NCBI RefSeq assembly: GCF_900167455.1 | Contig: NZ_FUWJ01000014.1 | Coordinates: forward strand, 1 to 64,000 | Length of the DNA stretch: 64,000 nt | From: Enhydrobacter aerosaccus | Lineage (GTDB): Bacteria; Pseudomonadota; Alphaproteobacteria; Reyranellales; Reyranellaceae | Reading direction: 5' to 3' | Part shown: piece after piece, positions 16,313 to 23,858 of the stretch | Numbering within the stretch: position 1 is the first letter of the stretch | How the letters are laid out: the number at the start of each line of letters is the position of its first letter | The notes under the pieces: generated by a model | Seen by the model: the letters and a program-made list of their open reading frames with translations, nothing else | Database searches by the model: none | Told to the model about the DNA's origin: nothing | Made by a program: the position numbers and the translations under genes

Positions 16313-17686
16313 ATGCCGGTCACCGGATTCTTCGAACCACCCATCTCGTCCCGCTATGCGCTGCGGCGCATCCATGTGCCGGCAAGCCTGTTGCCGGACG
16401 CGAAGCTGCCGGGTCAGGGGCTGGACGACATCGTCTCGTGCGACCTCGTGATCGAGGATGGCCGCATCGCCGACGTGACCCCGGCCGGAACGGTGGCCGA
16501 GGAGTTGGGGCCCGATCTCGACGGATCGATGGTGCTGCCGGGCCTGCTCGATGCCCACGCGCATCTCGACAAGGGGCACATCGCGCCGCGCGCATCCAAC
16601 AGGACCGGCGATCTTCTCGGCGCGGCCGCGGTCACCGGACCGGATCGGGCGGCGCGCTGGCATGCCGAGGACGTTTATCGCCGCATGTCGTTCGGCCTGC
16701 GCTGTGCCTATGCCAAGGGCGTGGTGGCGATCCGCACCCATCTCGACTCGCTGGCGCCGCAGCCGTCGATCACCTTTCCCGTCTTCCGCCGTCTGCGCGA
16801 GGAATGGGCTGGCCGCATCGAGTTGCAGCCCTCCACGATCCAGCCGCTCGATGTCTTCCTGGGCGAGGAGGGGACGCAGCTCGCCGATCGGGTCGCCGAG
16901 TTGGGCGGCAATCTCGGCAGCAGCACCAAGTTCGTGACGCCGATGTCCTCGCTGGTCCCGCCCGAATTCGACCAGGCGATGGAGCGGATCTTCACGCTGG
17001 CCGAGGAGCGCGGCCTCGATCTCGACCTGCATGTCGACGAGGCCAGCGACCCCGAGGCGCGCACGCTCATCCGCATTGCCCGCCTGGCGGAGAAGCGCGG
17101 CTTCAAGGGCCGCATCCTGGCCGGCCATTGCTGCGCGCTGGCGCTGCAGACCGATGAGTTCATCGAGGAGACGATGCGGGCCTGCAAGGAGGCGGGCATC
17201 GATATCGTGAGCCTGCCGGCGGTGAATCTCTATCTCCAGAGCCGGGGCCCGTTCGGCAGCAATGCGCCGCGCAGGACGCCACGCTGGCGCGGCGTGACCG
17301 TGCTGCACGAACTCAAGGCCTGCGGACTGCGGGTCGCGATTGGCGGTGACAATGTGCGCGATCCCTTCTACGCCTATGGCGACCACGACATGCTCGAGAC
17401 CTTCGCCCAGGCGGTGAAGATCGCCCATCTCGACCATCCCTACGACGACTGGATCCGCGCCGTGACGGCGGTGCCGGCTGCCATCATGCAGCTTCCGCAA
17501 TTCGGCCATGTCGAACGCGGCCGGCCGGCCCATCTCGTGGTGTTACGGGCGCGCGATTTCGGCGAAATGCTGGCACGTTTCCAGGCCGACCGGGTCGTCA
17601 TTCGGCACGGCAAGGCGATCGACACGACGCTGCCGGACTACCGCGAACTGGACGATCTGGTTAGGATCGAGGCCGCGACATCATAG
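16313..17686 (+). CDS. Amidohydrolase family protein, cytosine deaminase-like
   Basis: This is a 457-residue metal-dependent hydrolase. The metal-binding motifs appear in family order: LLDAHAHLDKGH (HxH) near residue 80, IRTHLDS, DLHVDEASD, LAGHCCAL (fourth His), and IGGDNVRDPFYAYGDHDML carrying the catalytic aspartate. That last segment resembles the cytosine deaminase/CodA group. Members deaminate or hydrolyse cyclic amidines and amides. The ATG at 16313 gives a normal N-terminal strand region; a longer frame begins inside the GST gene and is not credible. The substrate may be a pyrimidine, a hydantoin or a creatinine-like compound. The hydantoinase genes 3 kb upstream fit such a theme but do not prove it. 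Confidence 0.85.
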   Translation: MPVTGFFEPPISSRYALRRIHVPASLLPDAKLPGQGLDDIVSCDLVIEDGRIADVTPAGTVAEELGPDLDGSMVLPGLLDAHAHLDKGHIAPRASNRTGDLLGAAAVTGPDRAARWHAEDVYRRMSFGLRCAYAKGVVAIRTHLDSLAPQPSITFPVFRRLREEWAGRIELQPSTIQPLDVFLGEEGTQLADRVAELGGNLGSSTKFVTPMSSLVPPEFDQAMERIFTLAEERGLDLDLHVDEASDPEARTLIRIARLAEKRGFKGRILAGHCCALALQTDEFIEETMRACKEAGIDIVSLPAVNLYLQSRGPFGSNAPRRTPRWRGVTVLHELKACGLRVAIGGDNVRDPFYAYGDHDMLETFAQAVKIAHLDHPYDDWIRAVTAVPAAIMQLPQFGHVERGRPAHLVVLRARDFGEMLARFQADRVVIRHGKAIDTTLPDYRELDDLVRIEAATS

Positions 17687-17695
17687 GAGCAGCCT

Positions 17696-18004
17696 ATGAG
17701 CGATATCGACGTCCTCAAGCCTGAGACGATCGCCAAGCCCAAGATCGAGCAGCCCCGCCTCTACAAGGTCGTCCTGCTGAACGACGACTACACGCCGCGC
17801 GAATTCGTAGTGCAGGTCCTGAAAGCGGTCTTCCGGACCAACGAAGACCAGGCCTATCGCATCATGATGACGGCGCACCAGAAGGGCGCCTGCGTCGTGG
17901 CCACCTTCACCCGCGACATCGCCGAGAGCAAGGCGACGGAAGGCACCGAGATGGGCCGCCAGAAAGGCTATCCGCTCGCCTTCTCGACCGAACCGGAGGA
18001 GTGA
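17696..18004 (+). CDS. clpS: ATP-dependent Clp protease adaptor protein ClpS
   Basis: This is a 102-residue ClpS. The core shows LYKVVLLNDDYTPREFVVQVL, where the NDD(Y)TP segment forms the N-degron pocket, and AHQKGACVVATFTRDIAESK, which carries the second half of the pocket and the ClpA-binding face. ClpS carries N-end-rule substrates with bulky first residues to ClpAP for degradation and blocks SsrA-tagged ones. clpA is usually next to it; here the following 670 bases contain only repeats, and clpA is not in the window. The start ATG lies close to the amidohydrolase stop, but the pairing seems fortuitous. Confidence 0.95.
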   Translation: MSDIDVLKPETIAKPKIEQPRLYKVVLLNDDYTPREFVVQVLKAVFRTNEDQAYRIMMTAHQKGACVVATFTRDIAESKATEGTEMGRQKGYPLAFSTEPEE

Positions 18005-18040
18005 CGGCGAGCGCCGCGATTGCCAGACGGTCGACTCAAT

Positions 18041-18120
18041 GGAGCGCGCCACTGCGCGCGGATGCCTCCGCGCTTAAGTGGCGCTCAAGATCATGATGCG
18101 CCACTGGAGTGGCGCGCTCC
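18041..18120. repeat. Nested inverted repeat (REP-like hairpin pair)
   Basis: The outer 13-base arms GGAGCGCGCCACT (18041-18053) and AGTGGCGCGCTCC (18108-18120) are exact complements. Between them lie an inner hairpin GCGCGGA/TCCGCGC with a four-base loop, flanked by a further AGTGGCGC (18077-18084), and a second hairpin GCGCCACT-GG-AGTGGCGC. The unit resembles two REP-type hairpins in opposite orientation, such as the paired units targeted by RAYT transposases. No RAYT gene is seen here. Confidence 0.6.
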
Positions 18121-18161
18121 GATGAGCCTCGTCCATATCCGATGCGCTGCGTCCTTTGCAC

Positions 18162-18205
18162 CCGTCTCATCGTCTCACATCCTAGAGAATGAGACAGTGA
18201 GACGG
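18162..18205. repeat. 44-bp palindromic repeat, copy 1
   Basis: Arms CCGTCTCATCGTCTCA and TGAGACAGTGAGACGG (16 bases each, two mismatches) flank a 12-base centre. Each arm carries the half-unit GTCTCA twice, so the arm is itself a tandem repeat. The overall length and 12-base centre are identical in all three copies. Confidence 0.7.
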
Positions 18206-18387
18206 GAGAAACACGTTCATGATACAATCGACGATTGCCGTCGGTCGTGATATAGAGCGATCAATCCGGCGGCTGGTGTCTCATCGCGTCATCGGCAGTG
18301 GCTGTCCGTCTGATGGATCAAAGGACGCAATTGCATTGATGATGATCTGGTCCCTGCCAGACGATGGCACGGGGGCCAGCCATGGGG

Positions 18388-18431
18388 CCGTCTCACCGTC
18401 TCACGCCCTGGGGCATGAGACGCTGAGACGA
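18388..18431. repeat. 44-bp palindromic repeat, copy 2
   Basis: The left arm CCGTCTCACCGTCTCA is identical to copy 3. The right arm has one internal mismatch and a final A in place of G. The 12-base centre is GC-rich and can add a GCCC/GGGC stem, making a long hairpin. Confidence 0.7.
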
Positions 18432-18483
18432 CGGAACCGTGCGTGCCTCGCTCCTTCGGGCGATCGCCTATGACGAAGAGTGC

Positions 18484-18597
18484 CGTCATCCCGAGCGCAG
18501 CCGAGGGATCTTTTTTTCGACGTCGTCAGTGAACGAGCGCAGCCAAAACCAGGCCCCTCGACTACGCCGCCTCCCGGCGGCTTCGCTCGGCGTGACG
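18484..18597. repeat. Dispersed-type repeat element with inverted ends
   Basis: The ends CGTCATCCCGAGCGCAGCCG (18484-18503) and CGGCTTCGCTCGGCGTGACG (18578-18597) are imperfect inverted repeats, and the interior carries GAGGGATC followed by a T-run and CCCCTCGACTACG. Sequences beginning GTCATCCCGAGCG...GAGGGATC occur as dispersed intergenic repeats in many proteobacterial genomes. It looks like a small non-coding element of that kind. Confidence 0.55.
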
Positions 18598-18626
18598 ATG
18601 GAGGCGATGGCTCGCGGTCCTGCGGC

Positions 18627-18670
18627 CCGTCTCACCGTCTCACGCCTTAGGGCATGAGACGGTGAGACGG
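18627..18670. repeat. 44-bp palindromic repeat, copy 3 (perfect arms)
   Basis: Arms CCGTCTCACCGTCTCA and TGAGACGGTGAGACGG match without error over 16 bases, with the 12-base centre able to add a GCC/GGC stem closed by TTAG. It ends six bases from the aspartate aminotransferase stop codon, so it will fold at the 3' end of that mRNA and may end or protect it. Confidence 0.75.
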
Positions 18671-18675
18671 CTGCA

Positions 18676-19878
18676 TCACGTCAGGTCGGCGCAGAATTCC
18701 CGGATGCGCTTGCAGCCCTCGCGCAGGCTTTCCAGGTCGGTGGCGTAGGAGATGCGGAAGTAGGGGCTCATGCCGTAGGCGGCGCCCTGCACGGTCGCGA
18801 CCTGCCGTTCCTCCAGCAGGGCCATGACGAAGTCCGTATCCGTCTCGATCCGGCGTCCGCCCTTGGTCGTCTTGCCGATGCAGCCGGCGATATTGGGGAA
18901 GACGTAGAAGGCGCCTTCGGGCAGGTGGCAGGTGATGCCCTTGGCCTCGCGCAGCCAGCCCACGACGAGATCGCGCCGGTTCTGGTAATCGGCGACGTGG
19001 CTGGCGATGATGTCCTGCGGGCCGTCCAGCGCCGCCGCCACGGCGGCCTGGCCGACGGTCGAGACGCCGCCGGTCGCCTGGCCCTGCATGTTAATCATGG
19101 CGGCGATCATTGCCTTGGGGCCGCCGGCATAGCCGATGCGCCAGCCCGTCATCGCATAGGCCTTGGAGGCACCGTTCACGGTCAGCGTGCGCTCCTTCAG
19201 CCGCGGCTCGACCTCGGCGATGGAGCAGAACTCCTTCCCGTCATAGGTCAGGTGCTCGTAGATCTCGTCGGCCATGACGAGCACCTGCGGGTGCTTCAGC
19301 AGCACCTCGGCCAGCGCCTTCATCTCGGCGCGCGAGCAGATGGCGCCGGTCGGATTGTTGGGGAAGTTCAGCACCACCCACTTGGTGCGCGGCGTGATGG
19401 CGGCGTCGAGATCGGCTGGCCGCAGCTTGAAGTGGTTGTTCTCGGGGCAAGAGACGGAAACCGGCACGCCGCCCGCGACCCTGACCTGGTCGGCGTAGCT
19501 GATCCAGCCGGGGGCGGGGATGATCACCTCGTCGCCGGGATTTACCGACGCCAGGGTGGCGCCGAACATGATCTGCTTGCTGCCGTTGCTGATCATGATC
19601 TCGTCGAGCGCGTAATCGAGCCCGTTCTCGCGTTTGAACTTGCGCTGCACCGCCTCCTTGAGCGCACGCGTGCCGTCCTGCGGCGGATACTTGGTGTCGC
19701 CCGCAAGCGCCGCCTTGTAGGCCGCCTCGATGGCGTGGCGCGGCGAGGCGAAGTCGGGCTCGCCCGACGACAGGCCGACGATCTTGACCCCCTGGGCGCG
19801 CATTTCGCGCACCTTGCGGGTCATGGCGGCGGAGGCGGAAATCTTGACGCTCTTCAGACGCTCGGCGGGCTCGAACAT
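18676..19878 (-). CDS. Pyridoxal phosphate-dependent aspartate aminotransferase
   Basis: This is a 400-residue class I/II aminotransferase of the Ib (AatA/AspC) group. Early landmarks are VGLSSGEPDFASP and KYPPQDGTRALKEAV. The PLP-binding lysine lies in TVNGASKAYAMTGWRIGY (the SKxxxMTGWR motif), and the cofactor aspartate and tyrosine in VLVMADEIYEHL. YFRISYA near the end carries the substrate-carboxylate arginine. It moves amino groups between aspartate and 2-oxoglutarate and, in this group, sometimes prephenate. The ATG at 19876-19878 is chosen because MFEPAERL is the usual start. The gene ends next to a 44-bp palindrome, facing clpS. Confidence 0.92.
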   Translation of the reverse strand: MFEPAERLKSVKISASAAMTRKVREMRAQGVKIVGLSSGEPDFASPRHAIEAAYKAALAGDTKYPPQDGTRALKEAVQRKFKRENGLDYALDEIMISNGSKQIMFGATLASVNPGDEVIIPAPGWISYADQVRVAGGVPVSVSCPENNHFKLRPADLDAAITPRTKWVVLNFPNNPTGAICSRAEMKALAEVLLKHPQVLVMADEIYEHLTYDGKEFCSIAEVEPRLKERTLTVNGASKAYAMTGWRIGYAGGPKAMIAAMINMQGQATGGVSTVGQAAVAAALDGPQDIIASHVADYQNRRDLVVGWLREAKGITCHLPEGAFYVFPNIAGCIGKTTKGGRRIETDTDFVMALLEERQVATVQGAAYGMSPYFRISYATDLESLREGCKRIREFCADLT

Positions 19879-19988
19879 GGATCCTTCCACTGTGGCCGTC
19901 GAGCAGTAGGGCCGCACGGCGATGGACGCAACATCGCCGACGGCGCTTCCGAACAGAGGACTTTCGTGCAGAGGAACGCGGCCGGTGC

Positions 19989-21020
19989 CTAGGCCGCGGC
20001 GCGCGGCGCGAAGTGCGGCAGGACCTTCGCGCCGTAGAACTCGATCGCGCGCTTTTGATCGGCCTCGCCGCTGTGGATGTTCACGATCGTGGCACCACTT
20101 TGAAACAGCTTCTCGATGGCCTCGATATGGACCTTGGGGTCGGGGCCGACGGGCCAGTCGGCGGTGACCTTGTCGATCGGCTGCTCGGCCTCGGCCCGGC
20201 GCTGGATCTCGGCCGGGTCGCAGATGTTGTGATAGGCCTTGAAGGCCTTGGGCAGAAAGCGCCAGAGCTCGGCGGCGCGCGCGGCATCGCGCTTGTCGCC
20301 GACCGCGACGAACTGCTCGACGAGCACGGGCATGTCGGCCGGATTCTTGCCGGCGGCACGCGCGCCGGCGTCCCATTCCGACTTGTGCTGCTTCCAGGTC
20401 TGCGGATCGGTGACCAGCCCGTCGCCATGCTGGCCGGCGAGCCGCATTGCCTTGGGACCGTTGGCGGCGGTCAGGATCGGGATCGGCTGCGGCGGCGGAT
20501 CGTAGAGCCTGGCGTCGACGGCGTAATGCTTGCCCTTGTGCTTCACGGTCTTGCCGCTCCACAGCGCGCGGATGATGGTGAGGGCTTCGATCAGCCGATC
20601 CCAGCGCTCCTGCCAGGCCGGCCAGGCGCCGGTCGCCGCCTGTTCGTTCAGGGCCTCGCCCGAGCCGACGCCGAGAAAGATGCGCCCCGGATAGAGATGG
20701 CTCAGGGAAGCGAAGGCTTCCGCCACCACGGCGGGATGATAGCGCAGGGTGGGGCAGGTGACGGTGGTGCCCATCCACGCGCCGGGAACGCGGCTGCCGA
20801 GCGCCGCCAGCGTCAGCCAGGCCTCGCCCGAATGGCCTTCGTTCGCCTGCCACGGCTGGAAATGATCGCTGGTCGCGAGCAGACCGAATCCGGACGTGGC
20901 GGCGGCCATACCGATCTCCTGCAGTTGCGGCATGGTGAATTGTTCGTGGGCGAGCATGTACCCGATCGTACCCTTCTGCAGCGTCCCTTTCTGCAGCGTC
21001 GCACTGGCGGCTGGCGGCAT
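19989..21020 (-). CDS. LLM class oxidoreductase, F420-dependent glucose-6-phosphate dehydrogenase-like (TIGR03557 group)
   Basis: This is a 343-residue luciferase-like monooxygenase-fold protein. Diagnostic segments are ATSDHFQPWQANEGHS, TTVTCPTLRYHPAVVAEA, GRIFLGVGSGEALNE and ANGPKAMRLAGQHGDG. These match the subgroup annotated as F420-dependent, glucose-6-phosphate dehydrogenase-like. Whether this host makes F420 cannot be told from the window; FMN could be used instead. The ATG has CAGGAG upstream. The N-terminus holds a perfect five-residue tandem repeat (LQKGTLQKGT). It is divergent from the DJ-1 gene. Confidence 0.85.
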   Translation of the reverse strand: MPPAASATLQKGTLQKGTIGYMLAHEQFTMPQLQEIGMAAATSGFGLLATSDHFQPWQANEGHSGEAWLTLAALGSRVPGAWMGTTVTCPTLRYHPAVVAEAFASLSHLYPGRIFLGVGSGEALNEQAATGAWPAWQERWDRLIEALTIIRALWSGKTVKHKGKHYAVDARLYDPPPQPIPILTAANGPKAMRLAGQHGDGLVTDPQTWKQHKSEWDAGARAAGKNPADMPVLVEQFVAVGDKRDAARAAELWRFLPKAFKAYHNICDPAEIQRRAEAEQPIDKVTADWPVGPDPKVHIEAIEKLFQSGATIVNIHSGEADQKRAIEFYGAKVLPHFAPRAAA

Positions 21021-21148
21021 GTGTCGCTCCTGTCGTGGAATGGCTTCAGGGACGAACGCAGCGGGCAATGCGCCTGTTCCGCCGACGGCAACCGCGGGTT
21101 CGCAGCGGTCGTTCGCTCGCTGGGTCCATTGCTCAGGAGACGATCGTC

Positions 21149-21712
21149 ATGACCGATATCAAGAACGCCCGCGTGCTCATTCTTTCCGCGAACGGCTTCG
21201 AACAGCTCGAGCTCACGGTGCCGCGCGACGAGCTGCGCAAGGCCGGCGCCAAGGTCGATATCGCCACGCCGGACGGCAAGCCGGTGCGCGGCTGGAACAA
21301 GACGGACTGGGGCGAGACGGCCGATGCCGATCTCAAGATCGCCGACGCCAAGTGCGAGGACTACCAGGCACTGGTTCTGCCGGGTGGTCAGATCAATCCC
21401 GACCTGCTGCGCATCAATCCCGAGGCGATGAAGGTCGTGAAGACGTTCATCGACTCGGGTAAGCCGGTAGCGGCCATCTGCCATGCGCCCTGGCTGCTCA
21501 TCCAGGCCGACGCGGTGCGCGGCCTGACGCTCACCTCCTACAAGTCGATCCGCAAGGACGTCGAGAATGCCGGCGGCAAGTGGGTCGACAAGGACGTCGT
21601 GGTCGACAAGGGCATCGTCACCAGCCGTTCGCCCGACGACCTCGGCGCCTTCGTTCCCAAGATCATCGAGGAGATCCGCGAAGGCCGGCACCAGCAGCGC
21701 AAGGCGGCCTGA
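21149..21712 (+). CDS. DJ-1/PfpI family type 1 glutamine amidotransferase-like protein
   Basis: This is a 187-residue protein of the DJ-1/PfpI superfamily. The nucleophile-elbow cysteine sits in VAAICHAPWLLIQA, preceded by ALVLPGGQINPDLLR. The glutamate that activates the cysteine in the family is in SANGFEQLELTVPRDEL. Members of the PfpI subgroup are proteases, chaperones or glyoxalase/deglycase-type enzymes. The ATG follows CAGGAG by about eight bases; the longer frame upstream runs into a divergent promoter region. It probably helps protect against carbonyl or oxidative stress, but function within the family varies widely. Confidence 0.88.
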   Translation: MTDIKNARVLILSANGFEQLELTVPRDELRKAGAKVDIATPDGKPVRGWNKTDWGETADADLKIADAKCEDYQALVLPGGQINPDLLRINPEAMKVVKTFIDSGKPVAAICHAPWLLIQADAVRGLTLTSYKSIRKDVENAGGKWVDKDVVVDKGIVTSRSPDDLGAFVPKIIEEIREGRHQQRKAA

Positions 21713-21715
21713 GCC

Positions 21716-22141
21716 TCAGCCCGATACGAGCCCGGCGGCGAGGATGCCGGCGATGCAGACCGCCTCGTCCTCGTCGCCGGTGCCGCCGCTGGCGCCGGCG
21801 GCGCCGAGAATATTGCCCTCGGGATCCTTGATCAGCACCGCGCCGGTCTGGGGCAGGAACTTGCCCTGCGCGGTCGCGGCCAGCGCGCCGAAAAATTGCG
21901 GGTTGTCCTTGGCGCGTTGCAGCAGCACACGGCTGGCGGCGCCCATGCCGACGGAGGCCCAGGCCTTGCCGATCGCGACATCGTTGCGGAACATGCTGGC
22001 GCCGTCCTCGCGCTGCAGCGCCTTCACGTGCCCTGCCTCGTCGAGCACGGCCACGGTCAGCGGCTTGATGTTCATCTCGCGCGCCTTGGCCAGCGCGGCC
22101 TCGATGATCTTGTTGGCCTGAAGCAGCGTCAGTCTGGACAT
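21716..22141 (-). CDS. GlcG/HbpS family heme-binding-like protein
   Basis: This is a 141-residue protein with the GlcG/HbpS fold. It starts with LTLLQANKIIEAALAKAREM, followed by LTVAVLDEAGHVKALQR, and ends with GAVLIKDPEGNILGAAGASGGTGDEDE, the family's conserved tail. Family names come from the glc (glycolate) operon and from Streptomyces HbpS, which binds heme outside the cell. The glycolate genes lie 2 kb away here, which may matter. No signal peptide is visible. The gene converges with the DJ-1 gene with almost no gap, and it diverges from DUF72. Confidence 0.85.
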   Translation of the reverse strand: MSRLTLLQANKIIEAALAKAREMNIKPLTVAVLDEAGHVKALQREDGASMFRNDVAIGKAWASVGMGAASRVLLQRAKDNPQFFGALAATAQGKFLPQTGAVLIKDPEGNILGAAGASGGTGDEDEAVCIAGILAAGLVSG

Positions 22142-22250
22142 CGTCCCTCTCCGAAAAAATGCGCCGAACCATAGGATGGCATGGGTGCGGCTTCCAGTGT
22201 GACGCCCGGCTTGCGGGCAACCAGTGCCGGTCCGGGTGCGTTTGCGGCCC

Positions 22251-23120
22251 ATGTCATCGGACGTCCGCATCGGAATCTCGGGATGGACCTACAAGCCCTG
22301 GCGCGGCGTCTTCTATCCCAAGGGCCTGGCGCAGAAGCGGGAGCTCGCCCATGCGGCATCGCTGTTTCGGAGCATCGAGATCAACGGCACCTTCTACAGC
22401 ATGCAGCGGCCCGCCAGCTTCGGCGAATGGGCCGATGCGACACCCGACGACTTCGTATTCGCGGTCAAGGGACCGCGTTATCTGACGCATATGCTGAAGC
22501 TCCGGAACTCTCAGGCGCCGCTCGGCAATTTCTTCGCCTCCGGCGTGCTGCGGCTGGGAAGGAAGCTCGGCCCGATCCTGTGGCAGTTTCCGCCCACCTT
22601 CCGGTTCGACGCCGAAAAGCTCGAGACCTTCTTCTCGCTGCTGCCGCGCGACACCGACCAGGCGTCGGCGTGTGGGCGCTTGCACGACCATCGGCTGAAG
22701 GCGCCGGCCTGGCTGCGCACGGACAGCCGCCGGAAAATCCGGCATGCGATGGAGATTCGGCACGAGAGCTTCCGCGATCCGGCCTTCATCGATCTCCTGC
22801 GCAAGCACGATGTCGCCCTGGTCTGCGCCGACACCGTCGACTGGCCGCTCTTGATGGATATCACCTCGGACTTCGTCTATGTGCGGCTGCATGGCTCGAC
22901 CGAGCTCTATCGCAGCGCCTACGGCCGTCCCGCGCTCAAGCGGTGGGCGGCCCGCATCACCGCATGGCGGGAGGGCAAGCCGATGACCGACGGTCACTTC
23001 ATCCATAGCCGTCCCGCCAAGCCGAAGCCGCGCGACGTGTTTCTCTACTTCGACAATACCGACAAGCTGCAGGCGCCGAAGGACGCGTTGTCCCTGATGC
23101 GACTGCTGGGGCAGGCCTGA
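22251..23120 (+). CDS. DUF72 domain-containing protein
   Basis: This is a 289-residue DUF72 (YecE-like) protein. Typical segments are VRIGISGWTYKPWRGVFYPKGL at the N-terminus, FRSIEINGTFYSMQRP, FVFAVKGPRYLTH, LGPILWQFPP, and the C-terminal YVRLHGS with VFLYFDNT. The family has a TIM-barrel shape and no established function; some members are linked to nucleic-acid or stress functions by genome context. The ATG at 22251 is chosen over GTG 22224 because homologues start just before VRIGISGW. The next gene is udgX, one base downstream, so the pair may act together on DNA. Confidence 0.9.
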   Translation: MSSDVRIGISGWTYKPWRGVFYPKGLAQKRELAHAASLFRSIEINGTFYSMQRPASFGEWADATPDDFVFAVKGPRYLTHMLKLRNSQAPLGNFFASGVLRLGRKLGPILWQFPPTFRFDAEKLETFFSLLPRDTDQASACGRLHDHRLKAPAWLRTDSRRKIRHAMEIRHESFRDPAFIDLLRKHDVALVCADTVDWPLLMDITSDFVYVRLHGSTELYRSAYGRPALKRWAARITAWREGKPMTDGHFIHSRPAKPKPRDVFLYFDNTDKLQAPKDALSLMRLLGQA

Positions 23121-23121
23121 C

Positions 23122-23733
23122 ATGGCGACCAAACCTGGCGCCGCGAAGTTGGCGAAGGTCGCGCAGGAGGCGAGGGCCTGCACGCGCTGTCCGCTCTACC
23201 GTAACGCGACGCAGACGGTATTCGGCGAGGGGCCGGTCGGCGCGACGCTGATGCTCGTTGGAGAGCAGCCTGGCGATCAGGAGGACATCGCCGGCCATCC
23301 CTTCGTCGGGCCGGCCGGGAAGATCCTCGACCGGGCGCTTGTCGAGGCCGGCATCGACCGGAAGCAGGTCTACGTCACCAACGCGGTGAAGCACTTCAAG
23401 AACGAGCCGCGCGGCAAGCGGCGCCTGCACAAGAAGCCCAATCGCTACGAGGTCGAGGTCTGCAAGGTCTGGCTGGCGCAGGAGATCGAACTGGTTAAGC
23501 CCGGCCTCGTCCTGGCGATGGGGGTCACGGCCGCGGAGGCGCTGGCCGGTCGCCCCATGACCCTGGCCCGGGAGCGGGGCAAGGAACTGACCTTTCCGGA
23601 CGGCCGGCGCGGCATGGTGACGGTGCATCCCTCGTCGATCCTGCGCGTGCCCGACGAGTCGGCGCGCCACAAAGCCTATGCCGGGCTGGTGAAGGACCTC
23701 AAATCGGCGCTAAAAACACTGCAAGCGGCTTGA
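23122..23733 (+). CDS. udgX: UdgX family uracil-DNA glycosylase/uracil-DNA-binding protein
   Basis: This is a 203-residue protein of the UDG superfamily, UdgX branch. Motif A is VGEQPGDQEDIAGHPFVG, and the UdgX-specific loop KRRLH has His103, equivalent to the histidine that attacks the sugar and joins the enzyme covalently to DNA after uracil removal. The C-terminal motif is TVHPSSILR. Fe-S ligands visible are Cys20, Cys23 and Cys114. The place of the fourth cysteine in family 4 enzymes (a KC dipeptide) reads KH here (His91). UdgX gives an irreversible DNA-protein crosslink repaired by recombination. It is coupled to the DUF72 gene. Confidence 0.9.
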   Translation: MATKPGAAKLAKVAQEARACTRCPLYRNATQTVFGEGPVGATLMLVGEQPGDQEDIAGHPFVGPAGKILDRALVEAGIDRKQVYVTNAVKHFKNEPRGKRRLHKKPNRYEVEVCKVWLAQEIELVKPGLVLAMGVTAAEALAGRPMTLARERGKELTFPDGRRGMVTVHPSSILRVPDESARHKAYAGLVKDLKSALKTLQAA

Positions 23734-23772
23734 ATCATTGGGATTTTCACCCGGATTCGAGTGGAATCGGGG

Positions 23773-23801
23773 TTGACGGCGTGTCCCTGTCTCCCTATTT
23801 T
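23773..23801 (+). promoter_or_regulatory. Sigma70-type promoter of rpmJ
   Basis: The -35 box TTGACG (23773-23778) and -10 box TATTTT (23796-23801) are separated by 17 bases. It lies in the 125-base gap before rpmJ, and transcription would start near 23808. Confidence 0.6.
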
Positions 23802-23821
23802 CCGCCCGCTTTTGGAATTCA

Positions 23822-23844
23822 CCCCGGCGCCGCCGGGGCTTTTT
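23822..23844 (+). terminator. GC hairpin with T-run ahead of rpmJ
   Basis: CCCCGGC (23822-23828) and GCCGGGG (23832-23838) pair perfectly over seven bases with a three-base loop, followed by C and five T. This is a textbook rho-independent terminator shape. It stands between the rpmJ promoter and the rpmJ start, so it may end read-through from udgX or act as an attenuator in the rpmJ leader. Confidence 0.65.
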
Positions 23845-23858
23845 GTTGAGTTGGGACC

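Larger units (their letters stand above)
18005..18675. other. Repeat-rich intergenic region between clpS and aspC
   Basis: These 671 bases contain no credible gene: the short open frames on both strands (for example 18219-18473) are crossed by palindromes and show no family motif. The stretch is instead a collection of inverted repeats, listed individually: a nested hairpin pair, three copies of a 44-bp palindrome and one 114-bp inverted-end element. It looks like an insertion and landing area for dispersed repeats between two convergent genes. Confidence 0.75.

Noticed and set aside
18219..18473. Short open frames in the repeat region between clpS and aspC
   Set aside because: They are crossed by palindromes, lack ribosome-binding sites and carry no known motif.
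18162..18670. Possible CRISPR array made by the three 44-bp repeats
   Set aside because: The repeats are strong palindromes with unequal spacings of 182 and 195 bases, three copies only, no cas genes; they are dispersed palindromic repeats.
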